Positions 1 through 10,534 of a stretch of 64,000 bases of DNA are shown in pieces; position 1 is the stretch's first letter, and every line of letters starts with the position of its first letter. The notes under the pieces are model-generated. The model was not told the DNA's origin. It saw nothing but the letters and a program-made list of their open reading frames with translations, and made no database searches. The translations under genes and the position numbers were made by a program. The stretch is from Symbiodinium natans (lineage: Eukaryota; Sar; Dinophyceae; Suessiales; Symbiodiniaceae), in the NCBI GenBank assembly GCA_905221605.1, contig CAJNDS010000194.1, positions 62,001 to 126,000 of the forward strand, in the 5' to 3' direction.

Positions 1-55
1 TGCGTCAAAGCAGCCATACATGACTACCTCCCCATCGGTAGGTGGCCAAGCGTGA

Positions 56-1795
56 TGTGAGCCCTCACATCTCCTCGCCGACTTCTGTCGGTTTGGGCAT
101 GGAGGGTCTGATTCTGGTTATTGAACCCTCAACCCTCACCGGCCAAGGAGATAGTTGCTTGGCCTTGAGTGCGAAGTTTCGACTGGGGGACTCTCCCGCT
201 TCCTGCGGGGCAGGTGGGGTCCCCGCCTGCTTGGGTTTACCTGATGGCTCTGATTGGAACGAAGCAGTCATGCCTGCTTTGGCCGTCGGACGAGACTCTT
301 GTGAGTCAAAAGAACGTTGCGCCTTGTGCTCGGAGAGGCTCCACTGGCTGACCACCATGGAGTGCTCTGGGCTGGTCCTACCCTTTGTTCTTGCCGTTAA
401 GTCCCCACTGGCTGACCACCATGGGGCAACTTTATACTTCGGATCAAGAAGGTTGACACCTGCAACGTCCCGTGCCAAGGCACGACTATGCCCCACCTGT
501 GATGGCGGACTTGTGAACCTTCTCGTGAACGGCCTTGGCTGGTGCTGAATGTATTCGCATCGGTGGCTGCATGATGGTGGTTTTGTGAATCTGGCAACGT
601 CGCATTTTGCGACGCACCTGCGCACTCGGTGCTACATGTGTGCTCCCGGCCTCTTCGACGATTTCGAGTACTGAGTGCACAGGGTGACCTAGCAGTTCGG
701 CGCGCTGGCTGTGGACACTTCTACGTGGAGATTATGCACCCGCTGACTTGGCAGGGAGCCATTCCCCACTTGTAGAACAACCTGGCCCTCTTGAGACTCT
801 AGAGGGTCACCCTCGTCTGAGCTTGGCCTGCGGCAGGGCAAGTGGGCTCCCCGCCCGCGTGGATGTTACCTGAAGGCTCTGATTGGACCAAAGTAGCAAT
901 ACCATGGAGATCCTTGCACTTCGGCACCAATGTGATGTGAGCCCTCCCATCTCCTTACCGACGTACCTCGCGGGTTTGGGTTTGGAGGGACCTGATGCGT
1001 GCCGATGCGCAGGCCAGCGCCAAGGTTGCGTGGCCTTGTGTGAGATGCCTAGACTGGGAGGTTCCTCGTTGTCATTATAAACCCTGTGGCGTTAAGGGTT
1101 TGGTAACTCGCTGTGGACTCTCCCCGTGGAATCGGTAGCTGCAGCTACTCTCGCCCCCCCTCTGGCCGTGCGCGGGCACCTCTCTGGGTGGGCACTTGTA
1201 CGCCAGGTTGACTGGAGAACCCTGTGCTCGGAGCTACTCCACTGGCTGACCACCATGGAGTGCCCTGGGCCGGTCCTGCTTTGATTGTTCTTGCTGTTAA
1301 GTCCCCACTGGCTGACCTCCATGGGGCATATGGCATATGCCCCCTGTGCCGGGCGCGGACACCTCTCTGGGTGGGCACTTGTACGCCAAGGTGAATGGAG
1401 CACCCAGAGCTCGGAGCTACTCCACTGGCTGACCACCATGGAGTGCCCTGGGCCGGTCTTGCCTTGATTGTTCTTGCTGTTAAGTCCCCACTGGCTGACC
1501 ACCATGGGGCATATGCACATCTCTCATCCCCCCTAGGGAGTCTGACTTGCAACATCCTTTCGCCATTGAGTGTCGGTTGTCTGTCATTGACAACGAGTAC
1601 GTGATCCGAACCTCTTCTGATGACCTCGGTTTGAATAACCGCTGTCGCACCAGTGGCTACATGATGGTGGTTTTGAGAATCTGGCAATGTCGCAATTTGC
1701 GATTCCCCCACAAGCTCTGTGCTTCCTTGTGAACCGGGACTTCATTGACGACTTCGAGTTCTGAGTCCGTGGGGTATCTAGTAGTTCAGCGCGAT
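56..1795. repeat. Degenerate direct duplication, about 0.88-kb spacing
   Basis: Two diverged copies lie head to tail, roughly 56-703 and 933-1795. They share, in the same order, the block GATGTGAGCCCTC at 56 and 933, a GGGCA...TCCCCGCC block near 209 and 838, CTCTGATTGGA near 249 and 877, the CTGACCACCATGG block, GATGGTGGTTTTG near 572 and 1661, and a GAGT-CTGAGT...TAG-AGTTC block near 665 and 1758. No frame stays open through both copies, so I treat this as an old repeat and not a gene. I do not recognise the family. Confidence 0.7.
1165..1520. repeat. 183-bp tandem duplication inside the second copy
   Basis: The segment starting CACCTCTCTGGGTGGGCACTTG near 1177 is repeated about 183 bp later near 1359. 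The repeat includes two CACTGGCTGACC-CCATGG blocks per unit. The same block also occurs near 346 and 402 in the upstream copy, so it is the best-conserved part of this repeat family. Confidence 0.75.
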
Positions 1796-1947
1796 TGCTC
1801 GCTTTGTTTCTTTGGTGTTTGTTTGCTTGGTGGTTGCTTGGTGTGTCTGGCGGATTGTGTGCGCTGACTTTGTTTCACCCTTTACGTCGAGCCCAACAAG
1901 ACCGGCCTACTGTGCTACTGATGTAGTAAAGAGGCGTCAGTCCAAAA

Positions 1948-3250
1948 AAAACAGCCAAAGTACAGCCAAAGTTTTTTTGAGGTCATGTTTCTTTGCTGGT
2001 AGCTTTGTTCCGCCTTTGCAGGTGCAAACAGGAAAAATGCACGTCAAGTCAAGCAGCAGAAAAAAAATGGGCTAAGTTTGAAGTCTTGGCTTTAACGCGA
2101 ACAGGGGAAACCGGTAGATGGGCTGCAACGACCGCAATTGCAGACCGCGACGGCGACGCGTGGGTGGTGGTGGCGGGCCGTGGACATGAGTCATGACTCA
2201 ATGACTCATGACTCATGACTATGACATGACTCATGACTCATAACTCATGACTCCCATGTCTTTGCACTTTCGTTTGATGTTGGTTTGATGGTAGGTGCGC
2301 CGTCTCATCCCTCTTTGAATTTCATTGCTCTAGCTTACTGTTGCGTCGAAGAAGCAGTGGAGGAAAAAAAATGACTCATGACTTCCACAAAATACATTCT
2401 GTTTTTTTTGAACGCCGCGTTTTTTCTAATGTTTTTTAAGATTTCCAATATGTTAAATTTTGATCCAAAGCAAGCCGGTTGGCTCAGTTTCAAAAAGTTA
2501 GTATGGATCATCTTGTTCATTTCGTTGACAATGTTTCTCAAACAAGGAAAAATTGAACAAAAATCAATTAACGTTTTTTTTTGATTTTGTTTTTCAGGCA
2601 AGTTTGTTCAGAGCGATTCTGTTTCTAAACAAGGCATTCCAAAATTATTATTCATATTGCAGACTTTGAAATGCTTCGAAACCAGTTTTTTTCTGTGTTT
2701 TAAACGTTTTTTCATGTTTGAAATTTTAAAAACAATTTGCTTTAAAAACGTAGCAAAAGAGCATCTCCAATTTGCATCTCAAGTATGGTGTGGCCTGCAT
2801 GTGTCAAGCCAGGACAGCTGAAAAACACAGACCAAGTTCTTTGAAGTCCTGTTTCATTGCTGGTGGTTTTGTTTCAGCCTTTTCTGCAAACAGGAAAAAA
2901 TGCACGTCAAGCCAAACAGCAGAAAAGAAAGATGGGCTGAGTTTGAAGTCTTGGCTGGATTCGACGCGAACAAAGCTGAAAGGAAACCAAGGCAGTTTTT
3001 CATTGTTCATGACCCGTGTTTGTGGCCGATGGGTTGCGGCGGCCGCAATGACTCACGTGACTGCCGTGACTGTGGCTGTGACTGTGACTGATTCATGGTT
3101 CCTGATTCATGATGATCTCATGACTCATGACTCATGACTCGTGGCTCATCATGATCTCATGTCATGAGTCATGACTGAATGAATGATTGATGACTGATGA
3201 TTGATGATTCATACTTCACAATGCATAATGATTCATGATGCGATGCGATG
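1948..3250. repeat. Second degenerate direct duplication ending in ATGACTC arrays
   Basis: Two similar segments, about 1948-2255 and 2815-3250, share a run of blocks: CAGCCAAAG/CAGCTGAAA, a CTTTGCTGGTAG/CATTGCTGGTGG block, CAAACAGGAAAAA and ATGCACGTCAAG, and TTTGAAGTCTTGGCT. Each copy runs into a short simple array of ATGACTC-type units (about 2183-2252 and 3104-3200). Between them, 2330-2770 is AT-rich sequence with no gene that I can recognise. Confidence 0.65.
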
Positions 3251-3379
3251 ATGCGATTATGATTGATGCCAATGCCAGGCAATGCGGCGGCAATGCCAGG
3301 CCAGGACCGCGTGCCAGCACCAGGACCGCCGGGAAGCCGGACTGCCAAGATGCCAGGGCTCAGGACTCAGGACCTGGCA

Positions 3380-3401
3380 GGATGATGATGACGACGATGA
3401 T

Positions 3402-3447
<46 letters not shown>

Positions 3448-3515
3448 ACAATGACACGATATGATGATATATGATATGCTATGATCTGATATGATGATGA
3501 TGATGATGATGGTAT
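3380..3515. repeat. GAT/ATG trinucleotide microsatellite
   Basis: An almost pure GAT tract covers about 3380-3448 and a shorter one covers 3488-3513, separated by ATATGATG-type degenerate sequence. Open frames across it encode only Asp, Met or His runs and are not taken as genes. Confidence 0.95.
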
Positions 3516-3559
3516 GATGACTGAAAATAAACCCTGGACACTTCGCTCCGTCGTAGGTA

Positions 3560-4228
3560 ATGGGGCCATGTAATCCATGTGGCCCCCTGATTTGATGCCA
3601 AGCAGAGAGTGCTTCGCACCCCCATTTTGCCGTCAGGCAAAAAACCCAAGTTTTGAAGATAAAATTTTGCCCAATGTTAAGGTGGTTTGCAATTTGATAT
3701 TTTTGGAAGTTACTTTCTCCAATGTTAGAGGCCAGGCTTTGATTCAACACTTTGGAAGACAATTTACTCCAAAATGTTTTAGGGACCAGGAGAAGTTGTT
3801 CTGTGTCCTTAATTGCATACGAAAAAGTGGTTTATTTCAGCAAACACAAACAGAAGTCTACTACCAAAAGAAGTGCATTGCAAGCCTCCAGGCCCCAAAA
3901 AAAATCTTCTGGAAAAGTTAGCGTTTGCTTATTGGGCTTTTCCGGAACAGAGCTTTAGCATCGGTTCTCTGCTTAGAACAGTTCTATGGAAAATCAAATT
4001 TTTTTTGCCTCTAACTGGAAATTTTCACATTTTTCCAGCTGGAAAACAGTGCAATTTTGGAAGCAATTTCTGATTTCTTCTTTCTTACAACGGTTTTGGA
4101 ACTGCTGCACAGTTCAGTTTCGTGCCTTTCAGGTTTCTCTGTTGCTGTGCCTGCTGTCTGCTGTTGTGCCTGAAAACTGGTGCTTTTAGGTCTCTGCTAT
4201 TGTTGCCTTTAACTTGCCTTTCAAGTCC
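3560..4228. other. AT-rich spacer, no gene seen
   Basis: This stretch is clearly more AT-rich than most of the window. It contains a perfect small hairpin at 3625-3642 (TTTTGCC, 4-base loop, GGCAAAA). No frame shows a recognisable domain. Confidence 0.5.
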
Positions 4229-5248
4229 TTTGGGGTTGGTTGTGTGTGAGATTTGGAGGGTATTTGGAGTCAAGACATTTTGGAAGGTTGTTTTGCAATT
4301 TTTTTTCATATGACCCTTAGGCAACACCACGGGCAGATTCAACTTCTAAACTGTACAACTGGGTGCACTGAAAGAACACATTGGCACACCCAAGCAGCTT
4401 AGAGACGCGAACAAGACTCCAAGCAGAGTTGGCACAGCATTGATTGCAAGGGCACACCGTGTCATTTTGGCTGCAGACACTGTTAAGTGCAAGTCCGGGC
4501 AGACAACTAAGGGTGTTAGCGCTTGTTAAGCGCAGAAGCATGATGACTGGTGCTATCTTGACATTGGGGATCTTGTAGCAACGCGTGCAGAGATTGTAAA
4601 GTGGCTGCGTAAGTTTGGTCTGGAGTCAGACTTTTGGTGTTGTTAGGTTTGGGTTTCTCCAGTTTGAGGGTTTAGGATGGAGCCTTCAGCACGCAATTTC
4701 CTTTCTTTTGGGTTTCTTGGGGGTTTCGGGTTGGTTGTGTGTGGGATTTGGAGGGTATTTGGAGTCGAGACATTTTGGGAGGTTGTTTTGCGAATTTTTT
4801 TCATATGAGGTTTGGGTTTCTCCAGTTTGAGGGTTTAGGATGGAGCCTTCAGCACGCAATTTCCTTTCTTTTGGGTTTCTTGGGGGTTTCGGGTTGGTTG
4901 TGTGTGGGATTTGGAGGGTATTTGGAGTCGAGACATTTTGCGAGGTTGTTTTGCGAATTTTTTTTCATATGAGGTTTGGGTTTCTCCAGTTTGAAGGTTT
5001 AGGATGGAGCCTTCAGCACGCAATTTCCTTTCTTTTGGGTTTCTTGGGGGTTTCGGGTTGGTTGTGTGTGGGATTTGGAGGGTATTTGGAGTCGAGACAT
5101 TTTGCGAGGTTGTTTTGCGAATTTTTTTTCATATGAGGTTTGGGTTTCTCCAGTTTGAGGGGGAAGGATGGAGCCTTCAGCACGCAATTTCCTTTCTTTT
5201 GGGTTTCTTGGGGGTTTCGGGTTGGTTGTGTGTGGGATTTGGAGGGTG
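4229..5248. repeat. 164-bp tandem repeat array, interrupted
   Basis: Four consecutive copies with a 164-bp period start near 4648, 4812, 4976 and 5140; the last is cut short at about 5248. Each contains GGTTTGGGTTTCTCCAG, CAGCACGCAATTTCC, GGTTGTGTGTGGGATTTGG and CGAGACATTTTG. A lone half copy lies at 4229-4314, separated from the array by about 330 bp of unrelated sequence, as though something had inserted or the array had been broken. Copies are nearly identical, implying recent amplification. The frames inside (phrase VSGWLCVGFGGYLE) repeat with the DNA and are not taken as protein. Confidence 0.93.
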
Positions 5249-5249
5249 T

Positions 5250-5375
5250 TTGGAGGGCCGGAGGCTTGGGGCTTGGGGCTTGGGGCTTAGGGCTTAGGGC
5301 TTACGGCTTAGGGCATAGGCCTTAGGGCTTAGGGCTTAGGGCTTGGGGCTCAGGGGGCTTAGGGGGCTTAAGGGG
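5250..5375. repeat. Heptamer array GCTTAGG/GCTTGGG, telomere-like
   Basis: About 15 consecutive 7-bp units of the form GCTTAGG or GCTTGGG abut the end of the 164-bp array. They differ from the plant/dinoflagellate-type telomere unit TTTAGGG at the first positions. I read them as a degenerate interstitial telomere-like tract or an unrelated heptamer satellite. Confidence 0.75.
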
Positions 5376-5625
5376 CTGTTTCCAGCCAGGGGCTGTTTCC
5401 AGCCAGGGGCTGTTTCCAGCCAGGGGCTGTTTCCAGCCAGGGGCTGTTTCCAGCCCAGGGCCGTTTTCCAGCCAGGGACTGTTTCCAGCCAGGGGCTGCT
5501 TCCAGCCAGGGGAGGCACATTTTTTTTGGGGTTTGTTCCACCCCGGAGCAAGTTCCAGCCCGGGGTTTGTTCCATTCAGGGGTTTGTTCCCGCCAGGGGT
5601 TCGTTCCAGGCAGGGGTTCATCACC
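5376..5625. repeat. 17-bp minisatellite (GCTGTTTCCAGCCAGGG)
   Basis: About eight near-perfect 17-bp units run from 5376 to 5515. They are followed by diverged units with GTTTGTTCCAGCCCGGG-type sequence to about 5625. The frames through it (LFPARGCFQPGAVSSQG and its reverse) simply reflect the repeat. Confidence 0.92.
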
Positions 5626-5639
5626 CACGCAAAGTTGGG

Positions 5640-6425
5640 GCAGTTTCCTGCATGGATTTTTTTGGTTTCTTGCACTGTCTACTGCGTAGAACTGTTTTGC
5701 ATGTTGCAGCGTTCTTCAAAGAATCTGCCGCGTAGACTTGTTTTCTGTCCTTCTGGAACGACCTAATTGCTCGATGGATTTACTTGGTGGGGCGACTACT
5801 ACAGCGTCGGCTGCATAGAACTTTGCGTATTGGATTGTCTGCGCGACGAGCCATACTTGGGAGTTTGTGTTTTCTCTGCATACCCCGGCAGACCAAACAG
5901 CTGTATGTAGCGGAACGTCCCAGCACGCAACACATTTCTGGGTGTCGTACATTCTATGTAGTACGTGCCCCAACAAGTAAAACAAATAGAGGGGGGAGGT
6001 CGCCCCAGAAGGAAATCAAACCTATGTAGTAGACGACTAGGAGATGACCGAAATAGCAAAACCGCATGTAGTAGAGGCCCCAAAGCGCAAAACAATTCCG
6101 GGTAGGCTTCGGGCGCCTTGGCTACGATATGTGTTGTCAGGTCACATATTTTAAACACGGCCGTCACAAGTTGGTCGTTTGCTTTTCGTGGACGTATTCC
6201 AAAGTCGTTTTGCCCAACAAGAGCTTGCCGCGAAATATTGGGTGTTTGCCCTGAAAGAACTTGTTCATACATTATTGTGTATCAGTGGGAACCTGCTGAA
6301 ACAATTTGGGCATTGAAGCAAGAGGGCCGCACATTAGGGTGCTCACCTTGCGTGGACTTATCCAAAAGTCACGAAAGCTAGCTCCTTGGAGCTCGCGAGA
6401 GTTGTCGTTTACAAGAATTCTCTCT
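5640..6425. other. Intergenic, no gene recognised
   Basis: A phrase related to CTGCGTAGAACTGTTTTGCATG occurs near 5681, 5724 and 5808 (CTGCATAGAACTTTGCG), suggesting another weak repeat. No conserved protein motif was seen on either strand. Confidence 0.4.
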
Positions 6426-6429
6426 AGTG

Positions 6430-6580
6430 TTCAGCCCCCCCTCCCCCCCCTTATAGGATTGACAAAATCAATCTTAAGGTGTCCCCCCCCCCCCCCCCCC
6501 CGTCCTTTCAGGGTCGCCTTAATTGATTTCTGGGGAGGGGAGGGGGGGGCCCCCCCCCCCCCCCCCCCCGACTCGAAAAA
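6430..6580. repeat. Poly-C / poly-G cluster with imperfect inverted repeat
   Basis: Runs of 17-19 C flank a short unique core. AATCAATCTTAAGGTG at about 6467 is nearly the inverse of CGCCTTAATTGATT near 6513, so the cluster could fold back. Homopolymer lengths may not be reliable in the assembly. Confidence 0.6.
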
Positions 6581-7004
6581 AGCTTGCTTGTCAGCCGCGT
6601 TTCTAGCTTTCGTGGCCCCGATCTCAAGTTGTCTGACCCAAACAGACGGCAACAAAGTGAGCTGCTTACTTTACTGCCTGGAAGGCAGCAACGGACCAAC
6701 ATCTTTTCTGGCTTCCCACTGCTTTCTTCTGGTCTCCTTCAGAGTACATGAGACTTAAGGGGAACCACCTACCCCCCCTACTTTTGGTTTCTTTGTTTTT
6801 CCGTCTTTCAAGACAGGAGGCAGGGTGTCACACATCAGCCTCCTTCCCTTTCTTCTTGTTTCAATCGAGGTTGCTTTATCTTTTCGTCCTTAGCTTTTTC
6901 TTTCCAGACAAAGGGGAAGAGATGAAAGCAGAGAGGGGCAGGAACAGCTTTGGCATCCTTGATCTCTTCTGTTCCCCTCCTTCTCAAAGCAAATCGTCAA
7001 GAAG

Positions 7005-7460
7005 AAAGATGGAGAGAAAGAGAGAGAGAGAGAGAGACAGAGAGAAGGAGAGAGAGAAACAAAAAGTGGAGGCGGACTGACAGACAGGACCTGGGACGCG
7101 CGCGTCCTTCGGGACGCGTGTACAGAGAGAGTGAGATAAAGAGACTCCTTGTCGCAGTGACTGCCCACCCCCACACACCACCGTGAACGTTGCGGAGGGA
7201 GTATCCCAAAACTTTGACAGCCCTAGAGGCGGCACTCGTGGAGGCATCACCCCCGGCACGAACATTGAGGTACTCAGGTAGGCCTGCTGTGATGTGGTTC
7301 GTCGGGTGCCTCGCGAGTGTGTCTTTGTTTCGTTCAAACAGACCGTGGACTGGACGCGCCCTTCGGGGCGACCCTCCTCTGCCCGGGGAGGGGGGCGGGC
7401 GGGCGCATGCGTGCGGGAGAGAAATAGAGAGATAAAGAGAGAGAGAGCGACAGAAAGGGT
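7005..7460. repeat. Two GA-rich microsatellite tracts with GC-rich hairpins
   Basis: GA-rich tracts lie at about 7005-7065 and 7410-7455. Each is close to a CGCG-rich fold-back: GGACGCGCGCGTCC next to GGGACGCGTGT at about 7092-7120, and GGACGCGCCC next to GGGGCGACC at about 7349-7375. The two tract-plus-hairpin units resemble each other in layout. Confidence 0.7.
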
Positions 7461-7659
7461 CGAATAGAAAATTCTTCTATTCAGTGCGATCACTTCTGAT
7501 CTCGGCATGTGCTGCTTATAACAACAAAAACCCTCCGTATGTTCAAAGTGCCTCCTCAGTACCGATACCAAGTGCGGCTCAGCAAAAGTTTCTTGCAGTG
7601 TCTACTAGATACGAACTGTTGTGAGTGTATCCCATCTTTGCATCGAAACAGCCTGGTGC

Positions 7660-7760
7660 GAAGATCTTTTGCTGGACCACGCTTTGCTTCGAAAGTATAA
7701 GAAGACAGCCTACAACACCTGCACATTTCTTCGAAGCTTGTTCCTGAGCTGTTGCTAGAG
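7660..7760 (+). pseudogene. Fragment of the BspA-like gene's juxtamembrane region
   Basis: About 60 bp from 7663 (AGATCTTTTGCTGGACCACG) match 10258-10315, inside the downstream BspA-like gene, with only a few differences. In frame the fragment reads DLLLDHALLRKYKKTAYNTC compared with DLSLLDHALLRKDKKKAYNKC in the gene. The frame then meets a TAG. This is best read as a broken second copy or retroposed piece; no repeat units of the parent gene are visible upstream. Confidence 0.7.
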
Positions 7761-9240
7761 CATTTTGAAAACAACTTGACTGACAAAAAGAGACTGAGAG
7801 TGCAATCGTGGCCTGTTGTGGCCCCTACGCTCCTCTTGCACACGGAGAGCCGGCAGGAGCCTAAGGTGACAACAGTGCGCGGTCAAAGACGTGCAGCAGC
7901 TCGCTTTCGGAGCACGCAAAACCATAAACTTGCCTGAACATCGCCAATCTTCATGTAGCTCTTGTGCTTAGGAAATCAGCATTTAACTTGGCGGCGCGGT
8001 CTGGAGATGGCTCTGCTCGTGTCTTAGTATGCGAGTTTTCAACGATGGTCACTTGTGTTACAACCGTAGCCGTAGCCAGCAAATTTCAATTCCGACCAGA
8101 ATCATCGTCAAGACCGTCAAGAGTTCTCAAAAAGGGGCACTGATTTGCGGCATTCACTCATTGGATCATGACATGCCCGCCAACACTGCATGGATCTCTG
8201 TTTTCATCTTGGGCTTCTCAAGAAGGTTTAAAGGCTCAAGAGCTCCGGGTGTGAATCCCAAGTTCTTCCTGTTGTCCTCGTAGTGGCGCCATGCAGATCT
8301 TACTTTGCTTGATGTTCCCTCACGCAGTTCCGACCAGCGGCAGCGCTTTCGCCAGCAAGTCGGAGCTGCGAGGGGCACTGGAGAGTTGGGTGACTCCAGG
8401 CATGGGGGTGGCTGGCTGAGGTGTACTGCCCAAATGGCTTGTGAGAATGTGCCCATGAGGCATCATGAGGCCATATGGCTTTCACGTCTGTTGCCGTACA
8501 GGTTCCGAAAGCGTTACATTCACAAACGGCTGAAGTCCAACGTGGATGCACATAGCGATTGAAGCAAGGCATGGTGTTGATAAGCCTCTTGCGTCTGTCC
8601 AAATGGGAATGTTGCTTTCATCTAGCCCTCAAGCAGCTTCAAAAAACGGGGGGGGGGGGTTGCTCTCTTTGTTTCCTGTGGGGAGGGGGGTATTTGGCGC
8701 TGCTTCAGAACCCCCAAGATGCCCCGTGACACTGCAAAAAAGTACCTTCGCTTGTGGTCTCTGCTCGGGTGCCTATTTTCGTTTTTCGGGCCTTGGGGAT
8801 CCTTGGGGTGCTGTCCCAGAGCTTCCTTGAGGCACCCTGAGCCGAGTTTGAGAGAATTGCAGCTCCTCATTTGGCGATTTTGGCAGTGTGGGGGCGGTGG
8901 ACGCGGTGTTCGGGGTGTGGGCGGGGAAGGGTTGTGAAGGGGGGGGGGAAGGAGACCAGAACCTTGGTGTGCTTGTTCTGGAGGAACTTTTTCAATCTGA
9001 AACAACTGAACTGGTCCGGTTGTTCGTGACACACGATGACCAGCTCTACCAATCAAGATCCCAAGTTCCAGCAGACCAGAACCTCAAGTATTGTACTCAG
9101 TAATCGGCAGCAAGTTTAGAATAGCTGGTGAGTATACTCGGCCCCGAAAAAACAAAACCCCAAAAGCCCTAAACCCGACGAAACCGCTTTTGCCGGAATA
9201 AGCCCGACAAAGCCTTGAGCCAGGCAACCGCCCCGGCCTC
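7761..9240. other. Gene-poor stretch
   Basis: Scattered short open frames show no recognisable motif. G runs occur at 8649-8660 and 8939-8949. The stretch near 8940-8990 (GGAAGGAGACCAGA followed by TGCTTGTTCTGG) resembles segments near 26120 and 34957, so it is part of a dispersed short repeat. Confidence 0.45.
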
Positions 9241-9244
9241 ATCG

Positions 9245-9463
9245 CTATGTACGGGGAGATCGGCGACTGGGAATGTGTCCGCGGTGACCGACTTCTCTGA
9301 GCTGTGCCGGGATTTAGATTTCAAATGAGGATATCAGCGGCTGGGAAACCTCCCAGGTGACGACCACGAGACGGCTCTTCAAGGGCGCTGTGAACTTCAA
9401 CCAACCGATCGGCTCCTGGGATACCTCGAGTGTGACCGACATGTCACAAATGTTTAGCCTCAA
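9245..9463 (+). pseudogene. Frameshifted upstream repeats of the BspA-like gene
   Basis: Homology to the DUF285 repeat continues upstream of the open frame but jumps between frames. It starts with YGEIGDW at 9249, needs one base removed near 9271 to give VSAVTDFSELCRDLDF, and needs another removed near 9324 to give NEDISGWETSQVTT. It then runs FNQPIGSWDTSSVTDM to about 9450, where a third disruption precedes the next repeat. Two of the three disruptions are extra A residues in short A runs, so sequencing or assembly error is as likely as true decay. Confidence 0.75.
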
Positions 9464-10534
9464 ATGTTGTTTAACCAGCCGCTCGGCGATTGGAACACCT
9501 CCAGTGTGACCGACATGTCCTTCATGTTCGATGGCACGTTGGCTTTCAATCAGCCAATCGGCTCCTGGGACACTTCCCAGGTGACCACCATGCAAAATAT
9601 GTTCGCGGATTCCGACAGCTTCAACTCCCCAATCGGCAATTCGACTACGTCAAGCCGGACAAATGCACGAGGCATGTTTAATACCGCGTTGAGCTTCAAC
9701 CAGCCCATCGGCTCTTGGGACACCTCGAACGTGGTGGAGATGAGATTCATGTTTGAAGGCGCTCAGAGCTTCAATCAGGCCATCGGCTCTTGGGACACCT
9801 CGAAGGTGGAGATGACCGGCATGTTCCGGGGAGCTGTGGCTTTCAACCAGCCCCTTGACTCATGGGATACCTCTTCCGTGACAGACATGTCCGCCATGTT
9901 CGAAGGTGCATCGTCCTTCGACCAGCCCATTGGCTCTTGGGACACCTCGGAAGTGAAGTTTCTGTCCAGGATTTTCGTGAATGCTGTGGCTTTCAACCAG
10001 TTCATTGGATGCTGGGATGTGTCCTCGGTGCTGTTTATGGAAGACATGTTCATCGGGGCCTCGAGTTTTCCGGTACCCCCATGTCCTGGTGGAAGTATCA
10101 GCGCGAGCAACGGCCTGGGCTGTGCTCCTGAACCAGACTGCACCAATGGAACGCCCACCGATGTCGCGACATGCCCACCAGTCAATGAGTCCTGTGGGGC
10201 CTGCGATGCAGGGTTTGTGTTGACAAAGGACCAGCTTTGTGTCGAAGCAACCGGCTGTGGAGATCTTTCGTTGCTGGACCACGCTTTGCTTCGAAAGGAT
10301 AAGAAGAAAGCCTACAATAAATGTCTCAAGCACTCCCTCATTGGCTACAGCCAGCTCCCGGACAACGACGAGCTGGAATCGATGTATGGGCTCACGTCTC
10401 GATCGCCAGGGCTCGCGCTGCTCAACATTGCCGGCGCCACGGCCGTATTGGTGGCTGCCGTGTTTCTCTGCCGGGGCTTCCGGAGGAACTGGTTCTCATC
10501 CTATGATGAGGTGCCAGAAGAAGCATTGCCTTAA
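9464..10534 (+). CDS. BspA-like / DUF285-repeat type I membrane protein (5' end disrupted)
   Basis: An open frame of about 356 codons ends at the TAA at 10532. It contains eight consecutive units of about 25 residues with the pattern FNQPIGSWDTS-V-M--MF, the signature of the mycoplasma-lipoprotein/BspA-like DUF285 repeat. A cysteine-rich, EGF-like stretch follows (about residues 205-260, with CGACDAGF). One hydrophobic segment (ALLNIAGATAVLVAAVFLC, about residues 312-330) follows, then a short basic and acidic tail. This layout suggests an extracellular repeat domain on a single C-terminal anchor. The family is widely expanded in marine protists; its ligand here is unknown. The third repeat is degenerate (FNSPIGNSTTSSRTNARGMF). 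The true start is not visible because the upstream repeats are frameshifted and no signal peptide was found. The gene has no introns in the repeat region, unlike its neighbours, which fits a retroposed origin. Confidence 0.88.
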   Translation: MLFNQPLGDWNTSSVTDMSFMFDGTLAFNQPIGSWDTSQVTTMQNMFADSDSFNSPIGNSTTSSRTNARGMFNTALSFNQPIGSWDTSNVVEMRFMFEGAQSFNQAIGSWDTSKVEMTGMFRGAVAFNQPLDSWDTSSVTDMSAMFEGASSFDQPIGSWDTSEVKFLSRIFVNAVAFNQFIGCWDVSSVLFMEDMFIGASSFPVPPCPGGSISASNGLGCAPEPDCTNGTPTDVATCPPVNESCGACDAGFVLTKDQLCVEATGCGDLSLLDHALLRKDKKKAYNKCLKHSLIGYSQLPDNDELESMYGLTSRSPGLALLNIAGATAVLVAAVFLCRGFRRNWFSSYDEVPEEALP

